From positions 682,001 through 746,000 of the forward strand of contig JAJNNX010000018.1 of NCBI GenBank assembly GCA_023159155.1: a stretch of 64,000 bases of DNA, in the 5' to 3' direction. This document shows, piece by piece, positions 11,788-24,689 of this stretch (its first letter is position 1; every line of letters starts with the position of its first letter). Made by a program: the position numbers and the translations under genes. The notes below the pieces were generated by a model. It worked only from the letters and a program-made list of their open reading frames with translations, was not told where the DNA came from and did no database searches. The stretch is from Ustulina deusta. Its lineage: Eukaryota; Ascomycota; Sordariomycetes; Xylariales; Xylariaceae.

Positions 11788-14149
11788 TGTGGAATGATGT
11801 ATGTTGGATCTCGAGGTAATTGTCTTCTTCTTCTTTCTTTTCTCTATTCAGCCTGGGAAATAATTCGTCTTTGTGAGGTAAAAATGCACGTCTTTAAAGT
11901 GACATCCAAAGGGTATATAAAAGGCTCAGCCCAGGGTTATCGAAAGAGAAGAGGAATGGAGGTGTTTCAGATGATAGCGAGTGACTTGAGTGGCAGCTTG
12001 GCCTTTAAATTGATGATGAAAACGATAGGACGATCTATTCTATTCCCGACGGCGAGAGGACCCCAGAAAGAGAGAGAGGGAGGGAGAGAGAGAACGAAGC
12101 TATGAGAACGCCTCAGAGTGGACTGCGGACGAGCTGACGTATTATTATAACTAGGTACTGCATATCACCAAGATACCTAGGTCGGTAGCATAGATAGACT
12201 AGACTACTTACTACCCTACCCATCTAGGGTCTGCCTGAGAGGCCGCATGACAATCTAAAACAACAAATGGCACGAGCTGGCCCTCAAAATAGAATAGCGC
12301 AGGGCCAGACTGCCTGCACTACATCATCTGCTACCACACTAGGTAGCTCTCGCTGGGGAGGCGGGGAGGGAGGTATAACGGATCGTGTTAAAGAGACGAC
12401 GATCGCCCGCTCAGGGGTCGAGGTTCAAGACTCAGGTTCATGCATGGGATTGCGCGTTGGGAGACGGCTCAGCTGTCTGGTAGATATTGCGATTCATGCT
12501 CTGGCTTGGCTTCGCACCCGAGCACTTCTGGACTGCCGGACTGCAGTGCACGCAGTGCAGGCAAGCTGGTGCGGACTACCCAGACGACAGAGGTATCATT
12601 CCAGCCCGAGATCCATGCGCTGCTTTACACGAGGTCTTGGGACGGGATGGGCCCTACCAATCGACGAATGCAGGGTGAATAGCCGGAACAGGAATGGAAT
12701 GCCAAATGCGAGATGGGTGACAGTGACGATTGTTTCGTGTCCTGTCGTAGCGTGGTGAAACAGGTGACGTCTCCTTCATCGCCCGCCTCACAGCCGTGGT
12801 AGCGAGGCCTGGGTGTGTGAGAAGCGGGCGGAAGTGCCTTGGGCGGGGGGGTTTGGAGGGGAGAAACGCGACAGAATCACGTATGATCGGCGACCAGGAT
12901 GACCCTTGGCTTTTCGTCAGGAGTCAGGGGCGCCACAGGGACCGGGGTTTCATGACGGGCTCAATCTATCAGAGACTGGCACAGATGGCCCGATGCGATG
13001 CGACGACGCCTTCTCACGGGAGAATTGTTCTAGAAAACCGATCAAGGGCATGTGCAATGGCACACAGGTCTGGCTCTAGTGGTGACAGTATGGTAGGGTT
13101 ATAGTATAGTCGGAAATAAAGTAGGTGATTTGAATTGGAGATGTTTGGTACTACTTTGGGTATTCGTGGGCGACGAGCTCGGAATCTAACTTACGGAAGT
13201 GTATGCTACAGATAGGTTATAGGTTGCTTAGCTGATAAGGGACAGGTTTCCCCTTGGTAACTCCCCCTGGTACTCCAATAATTACTGTACATAGGGTGAA
13301 CATGGCATGATCTATCCAGGCTTTGCCTAACCCTGGATACCAAGGCATATACCTATGTATACATATTTACTAGTGCCATAGTATATATACCTCTCTAGGC
13401 CAGTATCATCATTACCACATACAACCCGTTTTGGCTACAACATTGTCACGTCCATCAAATATCAAATCCCTCTCTCAATTGTCCCACCTACACGAATGCA
13501 ATAAATTGATCCGAGGGCCCCCTCCCCACTACTTCTTGGCACCTACATACTGAGCAACCACATTTCAGTTCTCGAATTGACCAGCTTAAACAACGAGGTC
13601 TTGATTATCACCAGGATAATTTCGTTTGCTGTGCTTTTCGATGCCAGTTAGAATAGGAGTATCTCTCTACCACAATTAGATAGAACTTGCATATCCAAGT
13701 TCAGCTAAACATGCTCTCTAAATGCGCCGGTCGCCCATGCGTGACCCGTAAAATGCCTTGGTTTGTCCTTGAGCCTTCGGGAATATACAAGGGTTACAGC
13801 CTCAGTTCTGTCTTATTAAATCCCGAGGCCACGGAGCCTAGCCTCCATAAGCTCATCCGTATTCTATCATCGTGTCGTACGTGCTAACTCATACCATGTA
13901 ACGCTAAACAAAAAGATACGCCCAAACACCGTTCCTACCGTCTACCCTGGGCACTTGAAGACACACATTTTGAACCATCAACCCCTATTTTGACCTTGAA
14001 CGGCTCAGGAACCTACATGTCCGTCAGTGTGGCATAGGTTCGTACACATTGCCAACCCTTTTGTAACTGTATAAGTCGGCCCCGTCACAGTTTTCATCGG
14101 GCCGAGCACGTAACAATAGTCCTCCCAATTGTGATAAGATTTGATTTGA
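11788..14149. other. intergenic, gene-poor (2.4 kb)
   Basis: Upstream of the small gene and downstream of cch1. It contains AG-rich sequence (12060-12095), a TATATAAAAGG word at 11914-11924 on the plus strand and CCTAGGT-type words (12174-12185). The open frames here (for example 12267-12758) lack domains, and their length fits chance in GC-rich DNA. Nothing is assigned. Confidence 0.5.
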
Positions 14150-17100
14150 TCAATGACGGCCCGTCCAGTCGGAACGTCGTACCGACTTACGCACAGTGGC
14201 ACTTCGACGTATGCTTTCGGCCCATACCGAATCATCCAAAAAGCTCCTAACTTGTGCAGGGCTGACTTCACTTCCATGTCGTTCGCGGGTATTTGAAGCA
14301 GTGTTTTCCTGTACATCAAAACTATACCTCGAAGTCTCTGGCCGGTTTCCGGACACGATGGATGTAACTCGGGGGGCGCTGAGAGGATGAGATTGCGTCA
14401 TGTCATATGTAGATATGTCAGCGCCCGAAGACCAGCTCCTGTGTGAGCGTGTACCATCAGACACCTCAAGAAAATCTGATGACGCCACCGGAGTCGGTGG
14501 AACTGCTAATGTCGTGCGTTGTTGCGCCGCCCGAGTACGATCGCGAGTTCGGTCGCTCTCGTCGTCAACAAAAATCTCAGGCACGTCAAGTTGTGGAATC
14601 GCTGTCATGCGCCCAGATCGTTTTTTGTCCATATGGCGCCTAAACTGGCGAGAGTAATAACTACGAACTTCAGCATGCCAACGCTTCGGAATTGGGATGG
14701 ATGACTTACAGCGTATCAAAAAATCCCAGCACAATCCTTCGGTTGACTTCTTCTTCCACACGTTGAAGTCTAGCACGGCGCCGAAGGAATTCTTCTAACC
14801 TATTGCCAACGTCAGATGTTTGTCCTTATAATAAAAGACATGAGCGATTACCTTAAACTTTTGCTGTCGCTGATGATGTTGTAGTGTGCCATGATCATTA
14901 GTACTGTTGTGAATGAGATGCCCCGGTCTGGATCTGCAGAAACCATCACTTCCTCGTAGAATATGTTGTAACGACGACGTCGTTCTCGTACTCCTTCAAC
15001 ATCGATTAAGGCGAGTCTTTCGTTCAGTTTCCGAATATCCACCCCGCTAAGATCACTTGCTGTCGCGATGGATGCATGTCGCCCCGGTCCCTGGTCATTA
15101 CCTCGCACATCTTCAAGTATCCGACTAACAGAATCTTCATGTTCATATATTTTCATTTCAAAAACACCAGAGAGCTCTCCTAATAGTCTCGGGAAAGCTT
15201 CTTTGCTGATAAAGCCAGTGCCGGCCGGATCAACGCTCCGCCAAGCTTCTTTGAACCTCCGAATCTCATCACGATCGAGGTGCACCATGCTGCTTGAGCG
15301 TTGGTACACATAGCTGAAACTCTCATAGATGAGCGAGATGAAAAGGTTGACGAAGATATACATGCTGATAAGGTTCCAGGCGATGAAGAGTGTTCTAGCC
15401 CATGCGATGTCACCGCAATCGCTCTTAAAAAACGACGGGTCCTGAACACAAAGCGGTCCTCTGATTTGTGCGAAATCTTCCATGATTTGATTCCAGCCCT
15501 CACCAAGACTCGTTCTAAAGAGGAGGATTAAGGCGTTGGGAACGTTTCTAAAATTGATGTTGTTATCTTCTTGAGAGCCGAAGCGTGTCAGACTGAATGT
15601 CTGCGTTAGGGCAATGGCGAAGACGACGAAGAATACTAGCCAAGTGGCAAGCAAATTGATAATTGTTGTCAAACTTGCGGCGGCTGTTTTGAAAAGCTGA
15701 TCGAGGGCATCGTTCCGAGGAATGAGGAGCAGCACAATGCTAACGAGAAAGCCCTTATGAAGTTGCACGAAGGTCTCGCTGTCTTCCTCTTTAATCAGCA
15801 CAAGTGACGTTACGAACGCGCCGAAGACGGCCACGAGTGAGAAGACATCCCACGAACTCCTCCTAAATCGTGTCCAACCCAGTCCAACAATACGAATAAC
15901 AATGTTGGCAATATATATTAACGTGAAGAGCAGGAAGATGATGTCCCTAGTGTTGGTCCACCACTCTGGTTCGGGATAATACTCGAGCAACAGCAAAGCC
16001 AAATGGAGGGCCAGAACAATGGTGATCCCAGTGTACCATTTACCTCGTTTTTCAATGGCCCTCTTATAGCACCACTTCTTCCACTTATTTTCAGACTCGT
16101 CATAAGAGCTCCTTGAAGGCGAAATTTGGCGTAGCAACTTTCGAAGCTCAAGCCAAGTTCTTTGTTCAGCTGTCAGAAATGCAACTCCTGTCTGTTCCGT
16201 GTAATTGCGCATGAAGACAGAAATGAACAGGGTCAGGACAAACACGGTTCCAAGGAGGTTGAAAATGACAAAGAATACCGCGTTGCCACGTGACGCCAGA
16301 TCCTGAGGTTGGAGACCAGAATCGGTTATTGACTGAACAGCAAATGATACATCAACCCATCCTTCTTGAGATACAATCTGAAAAAGTATAAAGAGAGATG
16401 ATCCAAAGTCGTCGAAGCTAAAGAATGGGTTTTCGGCAACACGAGGAGCAAGTAACTGCCAATTTGGGTTGGACGGTGAGCTTTGATACTCTCCAAAGCA
16501 GTCAAGAAGTTTTGAGACATCGCCGTCATTGCAGCTGAGGAGCTTCCCAGAAAAAAGATTCTGAGCGTATATTGCAAACGGGATCAAGAGAGATAATGAG
16601 ACTAGGGCAGCCTGACATATAGATTAGAGTACTGATGGTATTGTGAGTCGAGTTAAGGATAAACTTACACTAATAATCTTCCATCCTGCGACGATGATGA
16701 GTGAGTGAAAAGTATCCCGGGCAGTGTTGCTGATATTAAGCAGTCTTAGAGCCCGTAGGGCTTTGAATGCACCGGCAACCCTGGAAACAGATCCATCGTT
16801 GAAGATCAAAGTGAGAACATTAATCCATAGAGTGATTAAGACCACCGCATCTATGAATCCCCATGAGCTTCGATAGTACGCATTCGGGGTGAAAAATAAA
16901 CCGTCGGCAATGATTTTTATCACAGCTTCGATTGTGAACAATACAGCAAATGCCAAGTCAACCCAAACGAACCACGAGTTGCCACGACTGTCGACTGTTA
17001 AGTGATGTTCTTCGAGATATAGCTTCTGGTATAGCGGAGTAGTCACACTAGCAATGACTACCATAGCAATGATTGCTGCATATATGAAGACCGAGAAGCT

Positions 17101-20100
17101 ATACCAAGCGATCTTATTTGGCTCAACACCGTCAAATCGCTCGTTCCCCCTTCCGGGGCCAACCATGCGTTGGCAAAGCCGCCGAATAGGGTTTTCGGGG
17201 GTGAAGATATAGAGTGTGGTGTTGTAGGTTGGATGGCGCCGCAAGTACTCTCTCTGCGCTTTACGGCGCTCCAGAGTGGCAGACACTGCTTGCCGTGCCA
17301 TTTGTCGCGGATCCAGCCCATCACTCGGCCCACGAAACTGGATATTGGAGTAAAAAGGGTTCGGCTCCCTATTTCGGATGTTTTTCTCGAATTTTCTGGT
17401 GATTGCATGCAAGAAGCGAGGTCTTTTCTCAGTGCCAATGGTGCCGTGGGGAGGAGTTTCGCTATCAGAAGGTTGGTGGTGAGGGGTATCCGGGGAGTCA
17501 TCAAGAAATTCTCTGACGACGGCGTCCTTCAGAAGCATTTCCATTGTGGCCGGCCCATAGTCTAGTGGATTTCGTCTCTGTCTTTGTTTTCGGAATGAAA
17601 ATATCTCTGACAGAGCAACATTGCTGCCGGCGGTACTGCCTAGTTCTTTCCTTTGAAGGAAGGCCTTGACTTGTTCTAATCGTTTCTCGTCTTCGGATAC
17701 ATCAAAGTTCTCTTGGATAACAGCAATGAACATATTGACAAGAATAAAGAACGCAAGAATAAACCAGGCAATGAGGAAAATAGCGCCATACCAAGCAGTG
17801 TTGTATGAAGTTGTGTATTTTGTCACGTTGTATAGTATGGCCGTCCAATTTTCACTCGAAAGAATCTGGTACATGCCCAGAAACGAATTGAAGATATTGT
17901 AGAACGAAATTTCGATCAGATTCCCGCTCTCATCACGTAGGGGTATCTCTCCACGAAAAAGTTGAACCGCGAAGATGGCCATGATGAAAGTGATCAGGAA
18001 AACGAATATGATGAGATTTCCGATACCAGCGGCATTTCCGAGAACCAACAAGATTAAGTCCCTTGTTATAGGAACGGCTAGTACCACACGGTAGACACGA
18101 AGAAGTTGAAATATGGTGAGCCAGGCATAGGTTTGGCCACTGTGTAGAATCGGCGGTAGGAGAATGACTGTGTTCGCAACCGCAAGAAAAAGATCGACTA
18201 GATTGCGCTTGCTCCGGTGGAAAAACTTCCAGTTGGCGGCAACTCGGATTGCGATTTCGACATCAAGTAAACCAGTAACGAGATAGGTAGAGATATCAAT
18301 GAAAACCTTACGCTCTGGTCCCCTATTTGAGCTTCGCCAGGCCTGAGCAAAGGTTCCATATGCAATAAGAAAAACCCAAATCAGTGACGTCTTATCGTAT
18401 AGTTTTTGCAACCTTGAGACTCTCTGTAGTTGTGGCTCTTGTGGATCGGCGAGCAGAGAATCCTGATCAGCCGTAAATGCGCTCGCTTTGCTTTCTTCCC
18501 GTATGACCTGGAAAGAAGAAGTAATAACTGCAATGAGCAAATTGATGAGCCACAACATCAAAATTATGATGCTCGCGCCGAAGAAGAGAGCCGCCGCCTG
18601 GAAGTCCGAATTGGTAGTGTAATACATAAGATCGGACCATGTGTTGGAACTCATGATAACGAATACCAGCTCCAATGATTGGATGATATTGTCGAAGCTG
18701 ACTGTTTGGCTGTAAGGACTGCGCTGCTCAAGGCAAATGGAGTGTTGAGGACAAATAAATCCCTTGGCACCTCCTCGCGCAGAAATAAGGTGCTCTAGAG
18801 AGTTCGTTTGTGAGCCCGTATTGTTGAACTTGACCCAAGGAACAAGCTCGAGTGTAACATTGTCAACATAACCACCGCAAAACTGCTTCTCGTTGGTATA
18901 CGACGCTTCGAAGTTGTTGGGTTGCAGAGGGTCTAGCCAGACACACTGGCGGCTCAAGCTCGATTTAAAGCTTTGAACGCCGACTATCGCAAATAATAGC
19001 CAGAAGAAACCAATTAGGAAAGAAACTCGAAGGAGTAACGGGGCTGCCTTCTTCAAACTCCGCAAAATAATCTATACCCCCATTAAAATTAGCCTGAGAT
19101 ACAACCTGGCGATGGGTAGAATGACTTACCGCAGTGCCATTCGTGAGAGCAAGGAGTCGGATGATTCGAAGACAGCTAAGCATTCGAAATAGATACACAT
19201 GGTGTTTAGCCTCTAAGCCAGTGGTGCTTAACAGAAATGCGAACCAGAAAGAAACAACGGCAACGAAATCAAGTCGATTGAAACTATGACGCAAGAATGC
19301 ACGACGGGCGAGTTGCAACCTCATCTGCTCTTCAGCTGTCTCTGGCATGCTATGCATCATGGTAAATGATCGAGCAAAGGTTGAGGGGCCGTAAGCCTCC
19401 TGCCGGGGAGCATGAACAGATTTATGACGTTGGGGCCGGAAGACAGCGTTGTATTGATCTGAGATGACGTTACGGATACCTCGTTTACGATCGACCGTAC
19501 TATATTCAACTGGATTCAATATAAACCCGGAAACTATAACACGGGCAACGATCTCAAGCGTAAATATAACGAAAAGAGCGAGGATTGCCCAGTTGATTGC
19601 AGACGATGGATCCCATAGTGGCTTTCGTCCATTTCCTGCATCATTCACGTTATTTGCTGCTTCGACAGCAAGTAAGATAGCTTGTAGCACTATCAACACA
19701 AGGAGCGTTGGTTCCAAGTACGGATTGACCAAGGTATCACAGAGCTTGCGTCTGAGGAAGTTGTCAGGAGGAAATATGCCCAGGGACCGGCCCTTCAGCG
19801 GATTCGGCATCGGTCCGGCTCGACGCGGGGGAAGGGGAGGCTCGGGAATGCCCCAGTCAGGCCCACCTTGCTTCTCAAGGGGAGAGGATGGATAGACCTG
19901 GGATGGATATGACGTATCAATGCCGATTTGTGAAGATGCACGGCTTGCTGACGGGCGGCGGCCATCGGCACTTGGCGACCTTGATCTCGAACGTTGCTCA
20001 ATAGACTCCCCCTCGCCACCGATGTTGACAACACGCTGGGACATGGCCCTAACAATGGATCCAGCCCGATGTAATGCATCGGTTGTACCCTGAATTCGAG

Positions 20101-20674
20101 AAATGCGATGGTCGGCAGGCACAAGAGAGTTGCCATAGCTACGATGCCTGGGGTGGTCTTGGCTGTTCTCTAAACCAAAGCCAAGTAACTGAGAAGATCG
20201 CCCGCGCGGCCGAGGACTGTTATCAATATCTGAGACAGTCTGAAAGCTATCTCTCGGCTGAGGCTCGGCCTGGGGTGTGCTCAAGGAAGCGCCGGCGATG
20301 GGCTCGGCAGTCGAGGTGAGGGGGGCACGGTCAGAATCGAAGTAATCATCTTGGGGGGTCTCTTCGTAATAGGGAGTCTGAGTTCCATAGGGATTCGCGG
20401 GGCCGGAAGCTGGTTCGGGCAGTATAGGCTGAGGCGGATGAATGTCTGGAGGAAGGGCGAATTGAAGCGCAGACACGTCCAAGGGAGAATTAGGGCTTGG
20501 ATCGTAATCGTCATGAGGTTCGTGCGGAAACCGGCCACCCTCCCAGTAGGTCGAGATGGCGGGCAGGTTGCGGTCCGCCAGACCAGATTCACGTTGCTGC
20601 TGGCGTTGCTGCCGCTCGAGATCTCGTAGAGACATGGACTGTCGGCGCGGAGGGGAGGTCGGCGACCCAGTCAT
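14150..20674 (-). CDS. cch1: High-affinity voltage-gated calcium channel Cch1
   Basis: Five exons (20674..19130, 19071..16669, 16611..14852, 14799..14710, 14660..14150) give 2102 residues; all splices keep frame. A long Ser/Pro-rich cytosolic N-terminus precedes four six-helix ion-channel repeats. The first S4-S5 junction, GTA then IILRSLKKAAPLL, spans intron 1. Pore loops read VIMSSNTWSDL (about 658), ILSSENWTAIL (about 919), IVSQEGWVDV (about 1399) and TSLGEGWNQI (about 1685). An EF-hand-like segment (FKEAWRSVDPAGTGFISKEAF) follows near 1773, then a Ser/Arg-rich tail with IPQLDVPEIFVDDE. Cch1 works with Mid1 at the plasma membrane for store- and stress-operated Ca2+ entry. An upstream out-of-frame ATG lies at 20691. 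The 3' terminal exon end is the first in-frame stop and could be extended by a further intron. Confidence 0.93.
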
Positions 20675-22035
20675 GGTGGAGTCGCGTTCATGTACATATA
20701 GATTGAGGTTGAGGAGCACACAGGACGAGCGTCAAGCCGGGCAAGCGTGTTCGCATAAACCATCCAGTACAGAGTCGGGAGCCGTTCGCACAAAGGTCGT
20801 GATTCCACTTCCGTTGTGCTATTCATTAAACGTGTGCCGATTCAAATCAATGGCTGAGGAACTCCACAGGATGGGAGCTTAGAACGAGCGACGGCCAGGA
20901 TTTGAAACGAAGAATATGGTCAATTCGCAGAGCGCTGAAGGTCAAATGCGCAAAGCACTTCTAACGAGAGTAGGGTGATGTAGGCGTAGGTAGTTTGCGA
21001 CTTGGCACTATAATACATACTTAGGAGGTAGTCTAAGGGTTGTGGAAGAAGAATAAGGTAATGGTGAGGAAATGACGACTTGTCAGCTGTAACACTTCAA
21101 CGGAGACTTTAGAGGTCTATCTTGTCTGAGAAGTAGAGTAGAGCCAATCGCGGGATGAATTGCATGGCTGTCCCTGAAGATCGAACTACCGCAGCAGGTG
21201 CGGCGCAGCCTCTCAAGACACTTAAGTACCTAGATACGTCTATACCATGGGCGGTACAGAAGTATACATAACCTACTTATGTAAGTGGGTTTACCGTTAT
21301 CAGGAGCTGGCATCTCAAATTGAAGATAAGAGGTGTAGTTTTACCATTATGTAAGTATGTACACCTCTGCTAATGTATGTATATATACGTACCTGGTCGG
21401 TTAAGTAGGTACTTTATACAAGCATCTGGGCAGTGCTTTCCTTGGCCCAAAACTGCAGGCCCTGTACGTGTACTAATATTAGGACTGTATTACGTACCTA
21501 TACTAACCTAGCGTAGTTAAGCTATCGTTTCGCTGCACTCAATCTAGGTATCTTTCGTATACCTACAAGTAGGTAATGACATGAATGAAAACCACTCGTT
21601 GATGCCCTACCTAATTATCACCCACGTAATCAGCGTAAATATCGCATATGTGTGTACAAATGAGTATTATTGGGGTATAAATTATGGTGCAACTCGAATC
21701 ACAGCGGGCGAGCACGTGATGCCACCGCATCCCGAAAGGTACCTAACGTCTCGGGGCTCATTAATGCGGCACAACTTACCTAATCGGGTACCTAAGGCAT
21801 TGAAGCGCGTCGCCGCCAGTCGCGCCAAAGGAAATCCCACATGCGACACCTAGCGTCAACTTTCGTCCGCCGAACAACATTCCCACTGACACTGCGCTGC
21901 AAGCCCTCAACAACACATCTTCTCCGCTCGGTCATGCCATATTCGACTTCGACCTACATTGTCTCGTTCCTATCCACATAAGGTATCCCACTCTCCCGAG
22001 GACCCCGATTTGTCGCCTCATCGCCATCCGCAACC
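20675..22035. promoter_or_regulatory. divergent promoter region between cch1 and the PHD gene
   Basis: A 1.36 kb spacer between two divergent genes. It is AT-richer from 21230 to 21700, with several TAGGTACC- and AAGTACCTAGATAC-type words. No gene is supported; short open frames such as 21581-21853 are without features. Confidence 0.45.
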
Positions 22036-24689
22036 ATGGCGTCGTCCCGAAAGCGCGCCCTGGGTGACACCGAGCTTAATGAAGCCACACAACAGCCTTC
22101 ATCCGAGTCGGATCTCCTCCAACGTATTAGAAACTTGTGGCAGTTCGCGAACCTGTTCCAGTGGATTTATCTCTTCGGCCGCGTTGTCAAAATCGACGAG
22201 AGTATCGACATAGATGTATGTAACTCTCTCGTTTCCTAGCTTACATCAGAGGCTGATTTTGATTTCTTGGCCCCATTTTAGGATCTGGAAGCCGAATGCC
22301 TCAAACCACAATCCACAGTTCTCGTCGATATCGGGCTCGCCTTATTGAGGTTTGTGTCGTCGCATCGGGGTCTAACGTATGTCATGAGTTTCCCATCCCA
22401 AGAGGCACACGGCATGCTGATACAAATTCCAGCCATGATCTCTTCGATGAATATACCCGTCGGCAATATGTTGCTAAAGCGCCAGATCGCAATCCTTTTG
22501 GAAGTGGTGACACACCAGCAAGGTTTAATGACTTTGACGCATTACTCAAGGTTGGACCGCTCCCTCCTTGACTATACCCAACTACTTACAACCAGTATCA
22601 AGATACGTGTTCTCCAACAGCTTAGCCAGTGGGTGATGCTTCACCCCGAGCGCATACGCGAGAAAATGGACGAACAGAAACCTAGTGACCAAACCGACTG
22701 GGTCCGTGGCAATTCTACCTAATCCTACTAGACTACGAGAAGCTAACGAGGCAGTAGCGCATTGAACCTAGTGGATGGGATAGTGAGGACCGCACATATT
22801 ATATTCTAGACGACAACCGTCTTTACCGCTTAACGTCGGTTCCATCTCCATTGCTAGCGTGGAAGCCCAAGAAGAATACCAAAAAGGCGAAAGCGGCAGC
22901 ACGAGCCTCGAAAAGACGCCGAACATCGAGGTCAGCCGCTCAAAGTCGTGAGGCCGTTGACGATAGTCCCACGTCAGATGTCGAGGAAGAACGTGAGCCC
23001 GAAGACGATGGTCTTGGTGGCGCCAAATGGGAATGCATCGGAGTCAGCTTGAGTGACATCCAAAATTTTCTAGCTACTCTGCGGAAAACTCGTGATGACA
23101 ATGAGAAGATTCTCAGAAGCACTATTGAAGAGCACTTATTACCTATCCTCGAGAAACAAGAGGAATCGCGCAAACGCAAGGCATTGCAGAGAGAAAAGGA
23201 GCTACTCAACCTCGAAAAAATGGCCCATGCGAAGAGGTCGAGCCGTATTGCTGGCAAGGCAGAACAGCAAAAGCTACAGCAACAGGCTAGAGAAGAAGAA
23301 GAGAAACGTCAGAGAGAGGAGAAAGCTGCAAGAAAAGATGAACAAGTTCGCTTAAAATTGGAGAGGGAACATGACAAACGAGCAAGATCAAGAGAGGAAA
23401 GGCTGAAGGAACGGCAAAATCGACGACTGCAACACGAAGATGAACTCGCTCAGCTTTCAGAAGACAGTAAGAGCCTCGGCGGAGATAATCGAATGTCAGA
23501 ACGACGACTCAAAGCCAAAATCGCCAAGAGCCAACGAGTTTTACAGAACCTAGAAGATGAAGCCGATGATTGGATTTTCGACTGTGTCTGTGGTGTCTAT
23601 GGTCAAGTCGATGATGGTACGCACAGTGTCGCCTGTGAAAGGTGTAACATTTGGCAACATAGCAAATGCGTTGGCATTAGTGAAGATGAAGCCGACCGAG
23701 ATGATTTCCATTTTCTTTGCAAAAGCTGCCGGCGCCAATCTCTGCGCTCAGACGACGCAAAACAGCCTATGATCAGGTTAAAGATTCCCCGACCGGACAC
23801 CTCATCAACACCCCGAAGAGACAGCACGGAATCACCTGTTCCACCACTGTCGGAGCTAGCGGAAACTTCCAATGGGGTGGTTCAACCAACAATGAAAACG
23901 CTCAATCGTCCAGATGTCTCACACCCTGTTCATGAAGTCCAAGCTGTTGACCGATCTCAGCTACCCCCGGTCCCTCGGCCTTCAGGGTTTCCGAGTGTTC
24001 CAGTAAAGTCAGCAGGACAAAACCATGTGCTTCCTCCCGTATCACCGTATACCAATGGGGACGGGATCCACGCCTTCTCCTCACCACATCCAGCTTTGTC
24101 CCCCCCGGAGCAATCGCCTAACAAGTCGAGGGCCTACTCGACTCTTTTCAACTCCTCCTCGCCCGAGGCAGAGGCTTGCTCGGCTTCCGGGCAAGTTAAA
24201 CTACCCCAGAAAGGAATGTTTTATCCTCCTACAAAGAGGAGTGGTCAAGGGTCACCAAGTAGTGTGCCGCCTGCTGCAACTGCGTCCGTACCATCAATAC
24301 CAGCCAGATCCGGTTCGCCTCTAAAGAAACCCCTTGACACTGTGAACAACCATTTGACAATTAGCTCGCCACCGAGCGTAGCCCCCATAGCGTCTTCCGC
24401 GTCTATTCAGACTCCAAACACAGTCACACAGAGCCAGCGAACCGTACTTTCAACGCCGCAGCTAGACAAGTCAGTCTTTGGTGCGACGGATACCACCCCC
24501 AGTCTTCCGCCAAGTAGAAATGGTATTTCGCCGATGAAACGATCACCACCTCCGCAGCAACGTAGCAACAGAGTTCATTCATCACCAGCTCCTTCAATCC
24601 TACCTCCAGCAACTACTTTACCCCCTTCTCCTTCAGAACAAATACTTACACCACCGATCAAGTCGGCTGACCCTGCTCGGCCAGGATAA
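22036..24689 (+). CDS. Rsf1/CECR2-like PHD-finger chromatin protein
   Basis: Five exons (22036..22215, 22282..22376, 22433..22550, 22603..22701, 22758..24689) give 807 residues. The N-terminus (WQFANLFQWIYLFGRVVKID, DLEAECLKP, RFNDFDALLK, IRVLQQLSQWVM) and the WHIM-like RIEPSGWDSEDRTYYILDDN with NRLYR match the layout of Rsf1/CECR2-type partners of ISWI remodellers. A long charged coiled coil covers about 274-432 (KRKALQREKELLN and on). One C4HC3 PHD finger sits at about 441-492: CVCGVYGQVDDGTHSVACERC, NIWQHSKCVGI, FLCKSC. The last 300 residues are Ser/Pro-rich and probably disordered. PHD fingers of this type read histone H3 tails. Intron 3 uses a weak donor (GTTGGA) and intron 4 uses GTCCGT, but both restore the conserved reading exactly. 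The specific ISWI link is a family inference. Confidence 0.85.
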
